Below are positions 1-11,932 of a DNA stretch of 64,000 nt, in pieces. How positions within the stretch are numbered: the first letter of the stretch is position 1; the number at the start of each line of letters is the position of its first letter. The notes under the pieces are model-generated. The model made no database searches. It saw only the letters and a list, made by a program, of their open reading frames with translations, and was not told the origin of the DNA. Both the position numbers and the translations under genes were made by a program. The stretch covers positions 14,012,101-14,076,100 of the forward strand of contig NC_003074.8 in NCBI RefSeq assembly GCF_000001735.4, written 5' to 3'. The stretch is from Arabidopsis thaliana. Its lineage: Eukaryota; Streptophyta; Magnoliopsida; Brassicales; Brassicaceae.

Positions 1-2
1 GA

Positions 3-890
3 ATTCCAAGGACCATCGTTTCTGATCATGACACCAAGTTCTTGAGTCACTTTTGGAGGACTCTTTGGAGAAAGTTAGGTACCAAGCTTCTATTCTCAAC
101 AACTTGTCATCCTCAAACGGATGGACAAACCGAAGTGGTAAACCGAACTCTCTCAACTTTACTTAGAGTTACTCTTGGTAAAAATATGAGCACATGGCTT
201 GATTGCATTCCTTTTATCGAGTTTGCTTATAATCGTGCTGTTCACTCCGGTACAAAACTGTCTCCTTTTGAGATAGTCTACGGAATTAACCCCTTGTCTC
301 CATTGGATTTAGTACCTTTGCCTGAGAAAGAACAGGTTTGCCAAGATGGTTTGAGACGTGGTGAAATCATCAAGAAAATACATGAGAAGCCAAAAGCGAA
401 CTTAGAAAAGAAGGCCGCCGAAAACAAACGTAAAGCTGATCGGGGAAGGAAGGAAATGTTATTTGAACTAGGAGATTGGGTTTGGCTACATATGCGACCT
501 GAGAGGTTTCCTACACAAAGAGCATCCAAGCTAGCACCACGAGGCGATGGTCCCTTCAAGATCCTCGAAAAGATAACCGATAATGCCTATCGTTTAGAGC
601 TGCCAAGTGAGGTAAGAATTTCTCACACTTTTAATGTTGCTGAATTGTCTGCTTATGATCCATGAGATTCAGTTTTGAGGACAAAACCTTTTGAAGAGGG
701 AGGGAATTATGCGGACATCAACCTTACTTCACAAACCGCTGAACTACAAGCTGTACCACATCTTTTACTACAACCTGTACCAGAAGTCCCGGATGGTATC
801 ATGACAAGTTCAAAGGCTAAACAACTGAAGAAAAGGTTCAACTTAGTTGTGCAAGATATTTTGAGCTACCAAGAGCTAGGAGTAAACTAG
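3..890 (+). pseudogene. Ty3/gypsy integrase C-terminal part (chromovirus-like), 5' cut by window edge
   Basis: The frame is open from the first bases and begins inside the integrase catalytic core, with the second catalytic aspartate in IVSDHDTKF and the glutamate in DGQTEVVNR about 35 residues later. A typical tail follows: FAYNRAVHSGTKLSPFE, a GPF/Y-like module (RGDGPFKILEK) and HTFNVAELSAYDP. A TGA at 663-665 interrupts the frame, which then continues in phase as LRTKPFEEGG up to the TAG at 890. That acidic/polar tail is normally joined to this integrase group, so I read the TGA as a premature stop. Integrase joins retroelement cDNA to host DNA in the nucleus. The missing 5' part lies outside the window. 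The Ty3/gypsy call is firm; the lineage is less sure. Confidence 0.9.
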
Positions 891-1833
891 TCCGTAGCAC
901 CCCATACAGGATATGATCTTATAGACGAAAAAAGCTTGCTGAAGCATTCACCCAAATGAGTCTTGAACGAACTACTCCCCCAGGTATGAAATATCGTTTG
1001 ACAGGTTCGAGGACCTCTAGAAACCAAGAGAAGACTTTGGAGCTTCAATAGATGGATGTTCAAGTGTCATCTCTGAAAGTGATCGAGAGAGTCAAGATCA
1101 AGAACAAGACATCAAGGACATGGAAAAGCTCGAAGACATTGATCAAACTACTCAAGAGGAACTCCAGAAAGACCCCTACTTCGAGGAACCAGCCAACAAA
1201 CGAGCACAAGACTTGATTCCAAAAGTACCTCTAGAAGTACTACAAGAAGTAACTCAGGCGACATCTATTGGGCCTAAAAAACATCTAGGTAAGGTTTATT
1301 CAGTTCATATTATCTTTGTAGGTCCACACAGCCCAGACAACGGCTAGAGTCGCCCTCAATCGTGCTCCGCAAGAGAACTTAATTAGTTTCCTTATTTTAG
1401 CTTATTTTCTTTCTAAAAACAATGGTTTTTGTGTTTTGATTTTATTTGCTTCCTTGTTGCGTTTTTACATTTAATTTCAGCCCTAGGGCTAGCTGAAGGA
1501 CTCTTATAAAGTCACCCTACATCAGTTGTTTAATTTTTACCTTTGATTATCAATAAAGAACCGCATTTTCTCACTTCTTCTCTTTAAGTGTTCTTAAGAG
1601 ATTAAGCTCGTTCTTTGTCTTGTGTGTGTGATTCACCAAGACTAATTTCGTGTACTGTATTAGAGACTTATCACATCTTTGTGGTGTACTTCAATCCGCC
1701 AGCACTTCCCCTCCATTAGATCCCACACGAGAGAAGTGATCGCCATCGTGTTAAATCTCCATCATCGACCATCTTTCCTTCACAAGAGAGAAGCGACCGC
1801 CAGCTTGTGAAGCCACCATCTCTATCAGATACA
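891..1833 (+). other. Non-coding 3' tail and probable LTR of the preceding gypsy element
   Basis: No convincing coding region is present; short frames near 1120-1347 show no family resemblance. A TATA-like cttataaag near 1503-1511 and a polyadenylation-like aataaa near 1552 look like an LTR promoter and R region. Exact LTR ends, a primer binding site and a target duplication could not be found. The right edge is set only by where Athila-like gag homology starts. Confidence 0.4.
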
Positions 1834-2629
1834 AAGCTCACCACCGAGTCTTGTATCATCTTCTCACTTGGAGATAAAGCCAATCTATGGGAAAAACGTT
1901 ACCCTAGAATTCAATCACAACTTGGGATGACTGCAAGGAAGCCTTCTTGGCAAAATTCTTCTCCAACTCCAGAACTACAAGACTCCGGAATGAGATATCC
2001 GAATTCACTCAGAAGCAAACTGAAGCCTTCTGTGACGCTTGGGAGCGCTTGAAGGGTTATCAAACCAAATGCCCTCATCACGGATTTAAGCAGGCTTGTC
2101 TTCTCAGCACACTCTAAAGAGGCGTCCAGCTTAAGATAAGGATGCTGCTTGATACCGCTTCAAATGGGAGCTTTCTCAACAAGGATGCTTAAGAAGGATA
2201 GGAGCTAGTTGAAAAATTGGCTTAGTCGGATGGTAATTACAATGATGATTATGACAGAAGCATCCACACCAGCTTTGACTCTGATGACAAGCACCGCAAA
2301 AAGATTAAAACTCTCAATGAAAAAATAGACAAACTCCTTCAAGTGCAACAGAAGCATGTTCACTTCGCCCCTGAAGATGAACTATTCCAAGTGCAAGAAA
2401 GGGAGAATGATCAGTGTGCTGAAAGCAGCTATCTTCCGAACCAAGGTGGCTACAACAAAGGGTACAACAATTACACATCCAACCCGAATCTGTCATATAG
2501 AAGCACCAATGTAGCTAACCCACAAGACTAAGTCTACCTAAGCAACACCAACAACAACAACCCAAAACGTTTGTTCCTTACAACCAAGTTCAGGGGTTTG
2601 TTCCAAAGCAACAGTTCCAGGGAGGTTAT
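1834..2629 (+). pseudogene. Athila-like gag, first part (broken)
   Basis: Across shifted frames the DNA reads as Athila-type Ty3/gypsy gag. Segments include [64 protein letters not shown] and [20 protein letters not shown]. Several stops (for example in 2115-2230) and frameshifts make it non-functional. Gag would form the cytoplasmic particle that packages retroelement RNA. The reading stops inside QFQGGY at 2629, where a solo LTR is inserted, and resumes in the same sense at 3831, so this feature and the piece at 3826 were one gene. Confidence 0.8.
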
Positions 2630-3825
2630 TGATATATCCCTATTTTCACTGATTTTATCTATGTCTTAGGGTTAGGATTTTGAGTCTTTATGTTATATCT
2701 CTAATCTTTTTAGTGTCTTTCAGGTATCTTATGCATTGGGACAACAATGGAGATAAGGAGACATTTTGGAGCAAAAGCTTAGGAAAAGGAAGCTAAGGAC
2801 GTTTTTGGACTCAGGAATCAAGAGTGTGTCGATCGACACCAGTTTCGGCCCAGCAAAGTCCTAGACGCTTTCAAGTTTACAGAATAGGAAATTTGGCCCA
2901 GAAGACTTCCTTATTTACATTATTAGTCCGTAAATGTTTTATAGGGTTTATATACATTGTTTTAGACCCTAGTTTTCATCAAAAAAGTTATCATCAAGTT
3001 TTTATCACGCTTTTTGCAAACCCTGTTACAGAGAGACATAAGCTATTCATCGAGTGTTTTCAGAGATTGATTCAGTTCTTAATTCAGTGAAGAGATCCCT
3101 TCTTTCCCTTAATTTATTTGCTGTGTTTATGTTTTCATACTCAATTATATTGTTTACTTCAATCAATATGTATGAGTAATCTGCTTTTTAGGAATAGGGT
3201 TTCTCATTAGGGATTCATATGGTTTAGTAGATTACCCCCTTTGCTCGGTTATCTGTAAAATTCTTCATCTTTAATAATGTTTAATGCTAGATCTAGAGTA
3301 ATTAACTAGATCTTGAATCCAGACAATAGATATGCCCACCGTAGGTATCTGTAGTTGGATCGATTATTTAATGTGCCTAGTTTATAGGTGTGTAATAAGA
3401 ATCGGCCTATCTACTAAGGTGAACAATCGAACTCGTTAAGAATGCATATTTAGGTTAATAATCTCTTGGCTTCTCCGGTTATTCTTAGCTATAGATATAG
3501 GGAGTTTCGTGGAACGCCACCGGTTATTCCATAATTAAAGTTTGAGTTTAAGAATTGTTCGATAACAACCTAACTTTCATTAGATCTACTAACCAATAAT
3601 TTCCTGAGAATACCATGTTCCTAGCTCTTTTCCTAATCGTTTACAACACAATCAACTTGCTGTTTTCTTACTTTGTTCTCTTACTATTTCAATCATTACC
3701 TACTAGCTTAATCTTGACATTCAACTCATTGTTTGAACAAACAAACTTTGTGAATTCGATTCTTAAATACTGCAAATTGATCTCTTATTTGAGAGAGTAG
3801 TTCTAGGGTAATTTGAACCATATCA
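2630..3825 (+). mobile_element. Solo LTR, family A, inserted in Athila-like gag
   Basis: The 1196-bp segment starts TGATATATCC and ends ACCATATCA. It resembles the paired LTRs at 55518-56711 and 58715-59903 in start, end and landmarks, including the ggaacgccaccggtta block near 3511-3527. The flanks are gttat (2625-2629) and attat (3826-3830), a 5-bp duplication with one mismatch. Removing it rejoins the gag reading, so it is a clean insertion reduced to one LTR. It carries the palindrome gtgtcgatcgacac at 2826-2839. Confidence 0.85.
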
Positions 3826-5590
3826 ATTATGAACAACAACCAACACCTGGTTTCCAATCACATCAACATCAAGCCCCTACACTTCAGGATTCTGACAGGA
3901 AGACCATTCTGCAGAAGATAATTCAAGGCCAAGCCACATGAGCAATCAAAATCGCAAAGAAGTTGGCTGAATTACACAATAAAGTTGAATGACACTTCAT
4001 CAAACTTAACAGCAAGTACAAATCCTTGGGCATTAGAATAGGATATCTGGAAGGCATCCCCGCTTCACCATCTATTACCAACAACCCAGGCGAGCTTCCA
4101 AGGAAAGCAATCCAAAACCCTAAGGAGTATGCCACTGCTCACGCCATCACTATCTGCCATGATCAAGAGCTGCCAACTCGACATGCCCCTACCTCTATCA
4201 CTGGGGATAGTGAAGTTCGGGAAGGAGAGGATTTCGTTCAGAGTGAAGATCCAACTGAAATAGCAATAGAGGAGTCCATACTCGATCGTAGTAGTCGATC
4301 CCGAGCTCAAGCAGTACCTCTTTCTGTTAAAAAGCATGTCGTTGCTAAAACAAGGATAAAGTCTTTATTCCTCCACCCTACAAGCCTCCACTACCATTTT
4401 CAGGGAGATTCAAGAAGCAACTGATAAAGAAGTATGAAGCTCTCTTGGAAAAACCATTGAAGGACCTTGAAATCACAATGCCTCTAGTAGACTGTCTTGC
4501 GCTAATATCGGACTTACTCAAACGTGTGAAGGACATGATTATAGAGAGGATCAAAGAAATTCAAGGAACAATGGCATTAAGTCACGAGTGTAGTGAATCA
4601 TCCAGAAGAAGATTGTTCAAGAAATGTTGGAAGATCCAGGATCTTTCACTTTACCATGCTCTATTAGGCAACTAGCTTTCAGCAACTGTCTATGTGATTT
4701 AAGAGCTTCAGTCATCCTGGAAGCTGGGATTTGTCAAATATAAGCCATGCGACCTAACCTTGATTCTTGCTGATAGGAGTGAAAGGAGACATTTTGGCCT
4801 GTTAGAAGATCTGCCTATAATGATCAATGAAGTAGAAATACATACTGACTTTGTTGTGCTTGAGATGGATGATGAATCTAAGGATCCTCTAATTTTAGGA
4901 AGACCTTTCTTGGCCTCAGTAGGAGCTGTGATAAATGTCAGAAATGGGAAAGTCGATCTCAACCTTGGGAGGCATATCAAGTTGAAATTTGACATCAAGA
5001 AAACTCCAAGAAGATCAACCATAGAGGGACAAACCTTTGGGATCGAAGGAGTGATAAAGGAAGAAAGATTTAAGACTGAAAGAGTAAAGCAACCAAGTTT
5101 AGCTCCAACACGACCTTCAAGCTCAACCACTCGATCTAGTACACTCTCTGTAGTTGATTGGCTAGAACTCAAAAGGAAGTCTCATCTCCAAGAAGAAACC
5201 AACTAGAAGCTAGCTTACACTGTTGAGGAACTTAGGGATAAAGTGAGTAGAATGTAGAGGGAAGATATTCGACCTCAACTCGGCATTGAAGCTATCCCAA
5301 GCAAGAAGTTTGTTTCAGAATGGTCTGAAGAAGAGGACTACCCACTTGAAATAAAAGAAGCTTACAAGGAAAGGGCCATTGAGTACTCAATTACATACTT
5401 GTCAAGAGAGCATGCTAAGTCCAATGTCGTATCTACAAATGAAGAAGAGAAGATTTCAATTCCTCTCTATCATTCTCCTTAAGCCTATTGAGTGTGAGGA
5501 GTCAAGCTAGAGACTTAAAACAAGCTCACTTGGGAGGAAGTCCCATATCTATCTTTGTATATATCTTTACTTTTCCTTGTTGTTCTTGAT
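3826..5590 (+). pseudogene. Athila-like gag C-terminus and protease region (broken)
   Basis: After the solo LTR the frame continues as EQQPTPGFQ. Further on, shifted frames give [33 protein letters not shown] and the retropepsin-like region (PGSFTLPC, then CDLRASV, then [20 protein letters not shown]). The longest open piece is 4760-5206 with [16 protein letters not shown] and [10 protein letters not shown]. The usual GAS-type active site of Athila protease reads RAS, and it is followed by a small deletion and frameshift. Homology fades near 5540-5590 and no reverse transcriptase follows. The element is therefore a 5' fragment, cut where CACTA sequence begins. Confidence 0.8.
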
Positions 5591-5604
5591 GCATTCTGGT
5601 AGTG

Positions 5605-6919
5605 TACTGATGGGTTCAATCCATTGGCATGTTTTGTAATCATTCGTTGTGGCCTGTGATCCTCACTCCATATAATTTACCCCCTGGTATGTGCATGAAT
5701 ACATAGTACTTATTTCTTACTATTCTGAATTCTGGACCAAATCATCCTCGAGCTAGTCTTGATGTCTTCCTCCAACATCTTATTGAGGAGCTAAAAGAGT
5801 TGTGGTCTACTGGAGTCGATGCGTACGATATTTCATTGAGTCAGAATTTTAATCTAAAAGCTGTATTACTTTGGACGATTACCGACTTTCCGGTGTATAG
5901 CATATTATCAAGATGGACTACTCATGGTAAATTGTCTTGTCCAGTTTGCATGGAAAGTACAAAGTCTTTTTATCTACCCAATGGACGGAAGACATGCTGG
6001 TTTTATTGTCACTATAGATTTCTTCCTCATGGTCATCCATCCTGTAGGAATAAAAAAGACTTTCTGAAAGGAAGAGATGCTTCTCGCGAGTATCCACCCA
6101 AGTCTTTGACAGGGGAGCAAGTTTAGTACGAGCGGTTGGCTAGTGTAAATCCACCAAAAACGAAGGATGTTGGTGGGAACGGTCATGAAAAGAAGATGCG
6201 AGGCTATGGGAAGGAACATAATTGGCACAAGGAAAGCATCTTGTGGGAGTTGCCTTACTGGAAGGACCTCAATCTTCGACATAATATTGATGTGATGCAT
6301 ACCGAGAAGAATTTTCTTGACAACATCATGAACACTCTCATGAGTGTTAAGGGTAAGTCAAAAGATAACATCATGTCAAGATTGGATATTAAGAAATTTT
6401 GTTCTCGGCCAGGCTTACACATTGATAGTAAGGGTAAAGCTCCAATTCCAGCGTATACACTGACAGAAGAAGCTAAACAGAGTTTATTTCAATGTGTGAA
6501 ACATGATGTTTGATTTCTAGATGGTTATTCTTCAGATTTGGTTAGTTGTGTAGATCTGGAGAATTCAAAGTTTTCAGGCATGAAGAGTCATGATTGTCAT
6601 GTTTTTTTGGAGCGACTACTTCCATTTATCTTTGCTGAGCTCCTTGATTAAAATGTCCACCTTGCATTATGAGGTATAATACTTACTATTTTTTTTCCAA
6701 CACTTTTTTATCTAATCATTTAACTTGCACATATATTTTAGGAATTGTAACATTTTTCCGGGACCTATGTTTGAGAACTTTACAGACAAGTCGCGTTCAA
6801 ATTCTCAAACAGAACATAGTTTTAATCATCTGTAACTTGAAAAAGATCTTTCTACCATTATTTTTTGATGTTATGGAACACTTACCTATCCATCTCTCAT
6901 ACGAAGCTGAATTGGGTGG
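5605..6919 (+). pseudogene. CACTA (En/Spm) TNP2-like transposase fragment
   Basis: The translation has the usual order of plant TNP2 (Transposase_21) proteins: NHSLWPVILTPYNLPP, SGPNHPRASLDVFLQ, LIEELKELWSTGVDAYDIS, ILSRWTTHGKLSCPVCM, KDLNLRHNIDVMHTEKNF, then after a likely intron (GT near 6674, AG at 6741) FFRDLCLRTLQTS and FFDVMEHLPIHLSYEAELGG. Stops lie at 6124-6126 and 6511-6513, among others. TNP2 is the nuclear DDE-type transposase that cuts CACTA elements. Both ends are lost: the left joins Athila DNA, and the right is cut at AELGG by a family-A LTR with no resumption. No CACTA termini were seen. Confidence 0.85.
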
Positions 6920-7762
6920 TGATATAACCCGATTTTCACCAATTTTATCTATAATTTAGGTATAGGATTTTGATTCTTTATGTTATTTCTCGAGTCTTTT
7001 TAATGTCTTTTCAGGTATTCTATGCAATGGGACAACAATGGAGATAAGGACACATTTTGGAGCAAAACCTAAGGAAAAGGAAGCTAAGGACGATTTTGGT
7101 TCAGGAATCAGCGAGGAGTGTCGACCGACACACTCTTGGTGTCGATCGACACCAGTTTTGGCCCCGTAAAAACCCTATATGCTTTTGAGTTTCCAGAAGC
7201 TCAAGTCTGCCCCAGAAGATTTCTCTATTTACATTATTAGTCCCTGGACGTTTTTAGGGTCTATATATATATATTGTTTTTAGACCTAAGTTTCTTTTAT
7301 CAAGTCTTTTATCAAGTTCTTTGCAAAAACCTATTGTGAGAGACATAAGCTATTCATCCCTTGTTCTTCAGAGTTTTCATTCAGATCTATATACAGTGAA
7401 GAGTTCCTTTCTTTTCCCCTCTTTATTTACTGTGTTTATGCTTTTTAATTCAACCATGTTTTTTGCTTCATCCAATATGCCTGAGTAATCTGCTTGTTAG
7501 GAATAGGGTTTCTCATTAGGGATTCATATGGTTTAGTAGATTGCCCCTTTTGCTAGGTTATCTATAGAATTCTTCATCTTTAGTTATACCTAATGCTAGA
7601 TCTAGAGTAATTAACTAGATCTTGAATCCAGACAATAGATATGCCCGCCATAGGTATCTGTAGTTGGATCTATTATTTGATGAGTCTGGTCTATAGGTGT
7701 GTAATAAAAATCGGCCTATTTACTAAGATGAACAATTGAACTCGTTAAGAATGCATACCTAA
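6920..7762 (+). mobile_element. Truncated family-A LTR inserted in the CACTA transposase
   Basis: It starts TGATATAACC right after the transposase codons and follows the solo LTR at 2630 in order: ggacaacaatggagataagg, gatctagagtaattaactag and gaactcgttaagaatgcata. The similarity stops near 7762, about 350 bp short of a full LTR, so the 3' end and target duplication are missing. A perfect 16-bp palindrome ggtgtcgatcgacacc lies at 7138-7153. Confidence 0.8.
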
Positions 7763-8430
7763 AGGTTCTTATGAAAAATGGTGATTTGACAAATCTTCGA
7801 TTAAATTTTTTGGAAATCTTACAATTTCTTGAGTCACAAAAGTTTTTGTAATATATCACAGCTGTATCTATGAATCCACTTTAGAAAGCTTCCATGTAAA
7901 ATGTTCTTACGAAAAATGGTGATTTGACAAATCTTACAATTTCTTGACTCACAAAAAAATATGTTCACCTAAATGTTTTACGAAAATGGTGATTTATCAT
8001 ATCTTATTAGAATTCTTACAATTTATTGACTCATGAAATATATATATGTATATACACTTTCTCTACGAACATTCATGTGTTCTTTTATCTCACAGTTTTC
8101 ATATTGAAAATGTAAAATGTACATAAAAAAAAAGTAATATGTGTGTTTGTAAAACATAAAATTTACATAAAATAAAAATATAAAATATACATATAATAAA
8201 AGTACAAAACTATAAGAACACAAGAGAAAGGGAAAGAGATGGCGCACCATTGATAAATTTGTAAGTGTATTTTCTTAACTTTATATGTTAACTATATTTT
8301 TCAACTTTCTCGTTATGAGATTTCAACACATGTCCCCACCTTTTTGTTGCTTGAATTTTTAATTATCATGTCATTTGCTTGTAAGAAGAGTTTTACGAGT
8401 TATATTTTTGTGTCACAGGTGTACATCTTC
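7763..8430. repeat. AT-rich spacer with three diverged direct repeats
   Basis: The motif cttaygaaaaatggtgattt followed by gacaaatctt and acaatttcttgactcac occurs near 7770, 7903 and 7978, each copy more worn. No gene is visible. It probably belongs to the 5' part of the Harbinger element downstream, but I saw no terminal inverted repeats. Confidence 0.45.
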
Positions 8431-8434
8431 AAAC

Positions 8435-9840
8435 ATGTATCGAGCCCATCATGGAGATCAAGAAGTCCTTGAAGAAACAGAAAGAAATGTATTACATGAT
8501 GACGAGTTGGATGCTGACATTATTTTGTTGGTGCTCCTGATTTCTTTTCGGATGTTGTATTTGAGGAAATGCCTACGACATCGACCTTAATATTCTATTC
8601 GTCGTGCGATCACAAGAGGCAGAGAAATCTTTATAGAAAATGTGCAAAAGCAAAACCTTATGCATTTTCGACAGTTGTGTCGAATATATCCACAAATATT
8701 TCTGAAGTTATGTGAACAACTCCGGGAGCTGACAAGTTTATGCGATACGAAATATATTAGTGTTGAAGAAATGGTTGCAACTTTCCTTCTAGTAGTCGGC
8801 CAAAATTCAAGGTATTGTTATACAAAAGACACTTTTAATAGGTCAACGTTTGCAACAAGCGTGAACTTTCACAAAGTGTTGCTGACTCTTAATCAAATTG
8901 CTCTAAGTGTAATGGCTAAGCCCGAGATTGCAGTGCCTAGAAAAATTAGAGAAAGTACGAAGTTTTATCTGTATTTTAAAGTATATCTTTCATAAAGTTA
9001 TGTTTTTGCTTTTTCATTATCTTTCATGATATAAAACTTTATTGTTTATTTAGGATTGTGTTGGAGCTATTGATGGTACACATATCCTTGCAATGGTATC
9101 ACAAAAAAAAACACCTTCTTTCTGTAACAGAAAAGGTGTTATATTGTAAAATGTGTTGGCTTCTTGTAATTTTGATCTTGCATGCATGTATGTGATTAGT
9201 GGATGGGAAGGTTCAGCTCATGACTCAAAAGTATTAAATGATGCTTTCACAAGGAACAGTAATCGACTACCAGTTCTAGAAGATAAGTACATGTCTTTAT
9301 ATTGTAAATATGTTTTTTTCAACAAGACAAGTGCTATATATTATTGTATCTTTTATAAGTTATTACTATATTTCAGGAAAGTTGTATGTAGTAGATTGTG
9401 GATTTCTAAATCGTCGAAACTTTTTAGCTCCGTATCGTGGTGTCAGATATCATCTACAAGAATATTCTGGTCAAAATTCACAACAACCAGATGCAAAAGA
9501 GTTGTTTAACCATCGTCATGCATCCTTAAGAAACGTGGTTGAAAGAATATTTGGTATTTTTAAATCTCGATTTCTAATCTTTAAATCTGCACCTCCCTTT
9601 CCTTATAAGACGCAGACAGAGATTGTACTTGCATGTGTTGGTTTACATGATTTTCTTCGAAAGTTTTGTCGAACGGATAATTTTTTGGAAGAAGACGAAA
9701 GTGCAGAAGAAGTTGTCGAAGAAATTAATAACAATAATGATGAAGTTCTTACAACCCAAGATCAATAGAGAGAATATGCCAATTAGTGGAGAGAAACAAT
9801 AGCATCAAACATGTGGAGTGATTCAATTGAGAATTCATAG
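8435..9840 (+). pseudogene. PIF/Harbinger transposase (DDE_Tnp_4 type), decayed
   Basis: The reading starts at MYRAHHGDQEV and passes an in-frame TAA at 8588-8590. It has the helix-turn-helix-like stretch [17 protein letters not shown], a likely intron (aaa/gtatat near 8979 to ttatttag at 9053), the first catalytic Asp in DCVGAIDGTHI, the second in [12 protein letters not shown], a second probable intron ending atttcag near 9378, LYVVDCGFLNRRNFLAPYRG, and the Glu in VERIFGIFKSRF. The TAG at 9766-9768 is followed in phase by more transposase-like residues (WRETIASNMW). Further damage is a stop after CNRKGVIL. The family normally needs a second Myb-like protein, which is absent here. The enzyme would act in the nucleus and target TTA/TAA sites. 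Confidence 0.85.
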
Positions 9841-9958
9841 ATCAGAACGTGACAGATTATTTCTTAAAGATTGTAATATTTTAATTTTATAATCCTTTTG
9901 TATGAATTTAATATCTGCTTTGTTTGACTTTAAATTCCACTTTATTTGACTTTCAAAT

Positions 9959-10190
9959 CGGGAAAAATGTCAAAAAAAGCATGAACTTTCAAATTTGGAA
10001 CGAAAAAAATATGAACTTCCAAAATGCCACTAAAATCGTAAACTTTTGTTTGACTTTTGATAAAATGGTCAAGTTTTGTTGACTTTGCCATTTTAAGCAT
10101 GTCGTTAAGTTTTCGTTAAACAAATAACAGGTAGAGTCGAACTAGTGACCTTTTCGATTCTATTGAAGGACTAAACCATTGAGCCACATT
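9959..10190 (+). mobile_element. Terminal part of a DNA element with microrepeats and a tRNA-like module
   Basis: It begins gggaaaaatgtc and has three spaced copies of a unit like aaaaagcatgaactttcaaa (near 9974, 10006 and 10030). A gttaa-rich stretch follows, then on the minus strand a tRNA-like segment. That segment has an A-box-like tggctcaatgg (complement of 10168-10187) and a B-box-like agttcgactct (complement of 10133-10143). The opposite end is not visible before the LTR fragment near 10665, so the element is probably truncated. The layout matches the inverted-repeat element at 52814 although the sequence differs. Confidence 0.5.
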
Positions 10191-10664
10191 TATTTTTGGA
10201 AGTATAGTAAACATATACATACATATATACGTAATTAATTAAAAATAACCAACTAAAATAAATCAATAATATAGAAAATTACCTAAAATTTACACAATCC
10301 TTCTCATATAAATATAGGATTAATCTATACATGCACATAGAATTTCATTCAACTTCACTTTATATATAGTTTTATTTATAATAAAACATATATTTGATAA
10401 ATTAATTTGATAAATATTTGATAAAAGATAAATATAAGATCATTATTCCATCTTCAAATCAAATTTTTATTCATAATTAGATGGAAAGTATATAAAAAAT
10501 TATTTTTTGGTAATATATTTATAGGTTCTATATTTCACAAGTTTCATTTTTATATAATTTAAGAGAAATTTTTTTAATTCAATACGTTTAATAAAAAGAT
10601 TTACATTTTTATTTGGGAATATATATTAATGGTAGGTGTATTTAATATTTTTACATGTTTGGTT
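10191..10664. other. AT-rich spacer, nothing recognised
   Basis: This is very AT-rich non-coding DNA with no coding frame, LTR terminus or clear tandem repeat. It may be interior of the element that starts at 9959. Confidence 0.5.
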
Positions 10665-11362
10665 ATTGGTTTTATAGTTCGATCAACTGGAATTCGATCC
10701 AACGCACTCCCGCACCCAGAAGGTGTTCGATGGAATGCTTGCTCTACTAGTTCTTGAGATATGCGTCTCTATCCCAAGGGATTGGCCGTTTAGAGTGTTT
10801 ATTGACTTCATCAATCGGTTCTTATTGCCTGCATAGTTAGATTTCGTTAATGGGAATTAGTCTGTGCTAGCTTTGCTTGAGGATTTCTATCACGGGAGTG
10901 AATTAATCAGTTGTTGAACATATTGTCTAGGGAGAGCTTGATTGTGCTTGTTAACCATCCGAATAGGGTAGGATACCACTCCATTCGATTACCCCATCCT
11001 TAGCAATTTCTCGTCTATATGATTTCTCTATTTCATCGTTATCGCTTAATCGTTCTCATTGCTTGTTTCTTAGTTTTTGCATTTACTAGACTAACTTACT
11101 CGACCACACCCAGTGTCTGGCAACAGACTGTGCAGTCGAGTATAGTTGTTTTATTTTTTGCCTGTTACTCGACCACATCTTGCTTCTTGCATAAGCCAGT
11201 TGTGGTCGAGTGATTTGTGTAATTATGTTTTCTGCATGTTCACTTACGACTGTTAGAAACTCCAAAACCTGTTATTCTTGGCTTGACACCCATTTGGATT
11301 GACACCATAAGTACTACAACGACATGATAGTGCTATTGGATTAATTGACTAAAAACCTATTA
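10665..11362 (+). mobile_element. Truncated family-B LTR
   Basis: This plus-strand segment matches in order the minus-strand LTRs at 52526-59959 and 61046-62676: gatcaactggaatt, ggtgttcgat, the gattaccccatccttagcaa block, tactcgaccacacccagtgt, acgacatgatagtg and attaattgactaaa. The 5' roughly 900 bp are missing. The end reads attatga instead of the expected attatca. It preserves the uninterrupted tgcagtcgag site (11131-11140), which is the empty-site counterpart of the insertion at 52814. Confidence 0.75.
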
Positions 11363-11809
11363 TGAGCAAGCAGTCGTGAGTGGTTTCTCGAAGGTCTGGT
11401 TCTGAATTCTACTCTTTGACTGAACTACACTAACATCCTCTTTGTTGATCTGAGCATTCAAGTCTTGAACAACATCGTACAGACTATCAATCTGTTGATT
11501 TGTCATCACTGGGCTCTTGAGAATCTGTTCAAGCATGCATTCCATCATACTCGTAGAAGTGGGTTAAGGGTGGGCTTGGTGAGTAGAATAGCTGGAATGA
11601 CTAGCATAGAACATATCATGCGTGTTGTAGTCATCAAGTTGAATAGCACGTCCATCTACAACTATGTATCCGCCTTGGTGTCGATCGTCAGCCTCGGCAA
11701 AATCAGGTATCAGGTTTCCCTGCTCATCGATTTTCTGACCATCCTCGTTGTATGCTTGGCTAGCTCTGTCCTTTAACACTCCTGCAGCATCAGGTATTAC
11801 TATCAACAT
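11363..11809 (-). pseudogene. Gag N-terminal fragment of a family-A LTR element
   Basis: On the minus strand an ATG at 11809 opens MLIVIPDAAGVL, then AYNEDGQKIDEQGNLIPDFA, VVDGRAIQLDDYN, a stop near 11564, and in phase MMECMLEQILK and further polar residues. The same protein start occurs at 56871 (MLIVIPDVAGVL) inside the complete family-A element, and both sit about 150 bp after the LTR/primer site. It is cut at 11363 by a family-B LTR end. I recognise it only by this internal comparison and by its gag-like position. Confidence 0.65.
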
Positions 11810-11932
11810 ATTGGTCTTGCAATTGAATTCTTGAAGCTCCTAAAACACAAGAAAAAAAAAAACTGAATTAGTAATGAAAGAAAAGAAAGTCTAGACTTAA
11901 ATCGACACCTAGTCTAGTGGTGAAGCAAAGAG

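Noticed and set aside
11363..11367. gcaag next to the family-B LTR end, same as the TSD at 52521
   Set aside because: The orientation relative to the LTR is opposite and the far LTR end is missing here, so no duplication can be shown; treated as coincidence.
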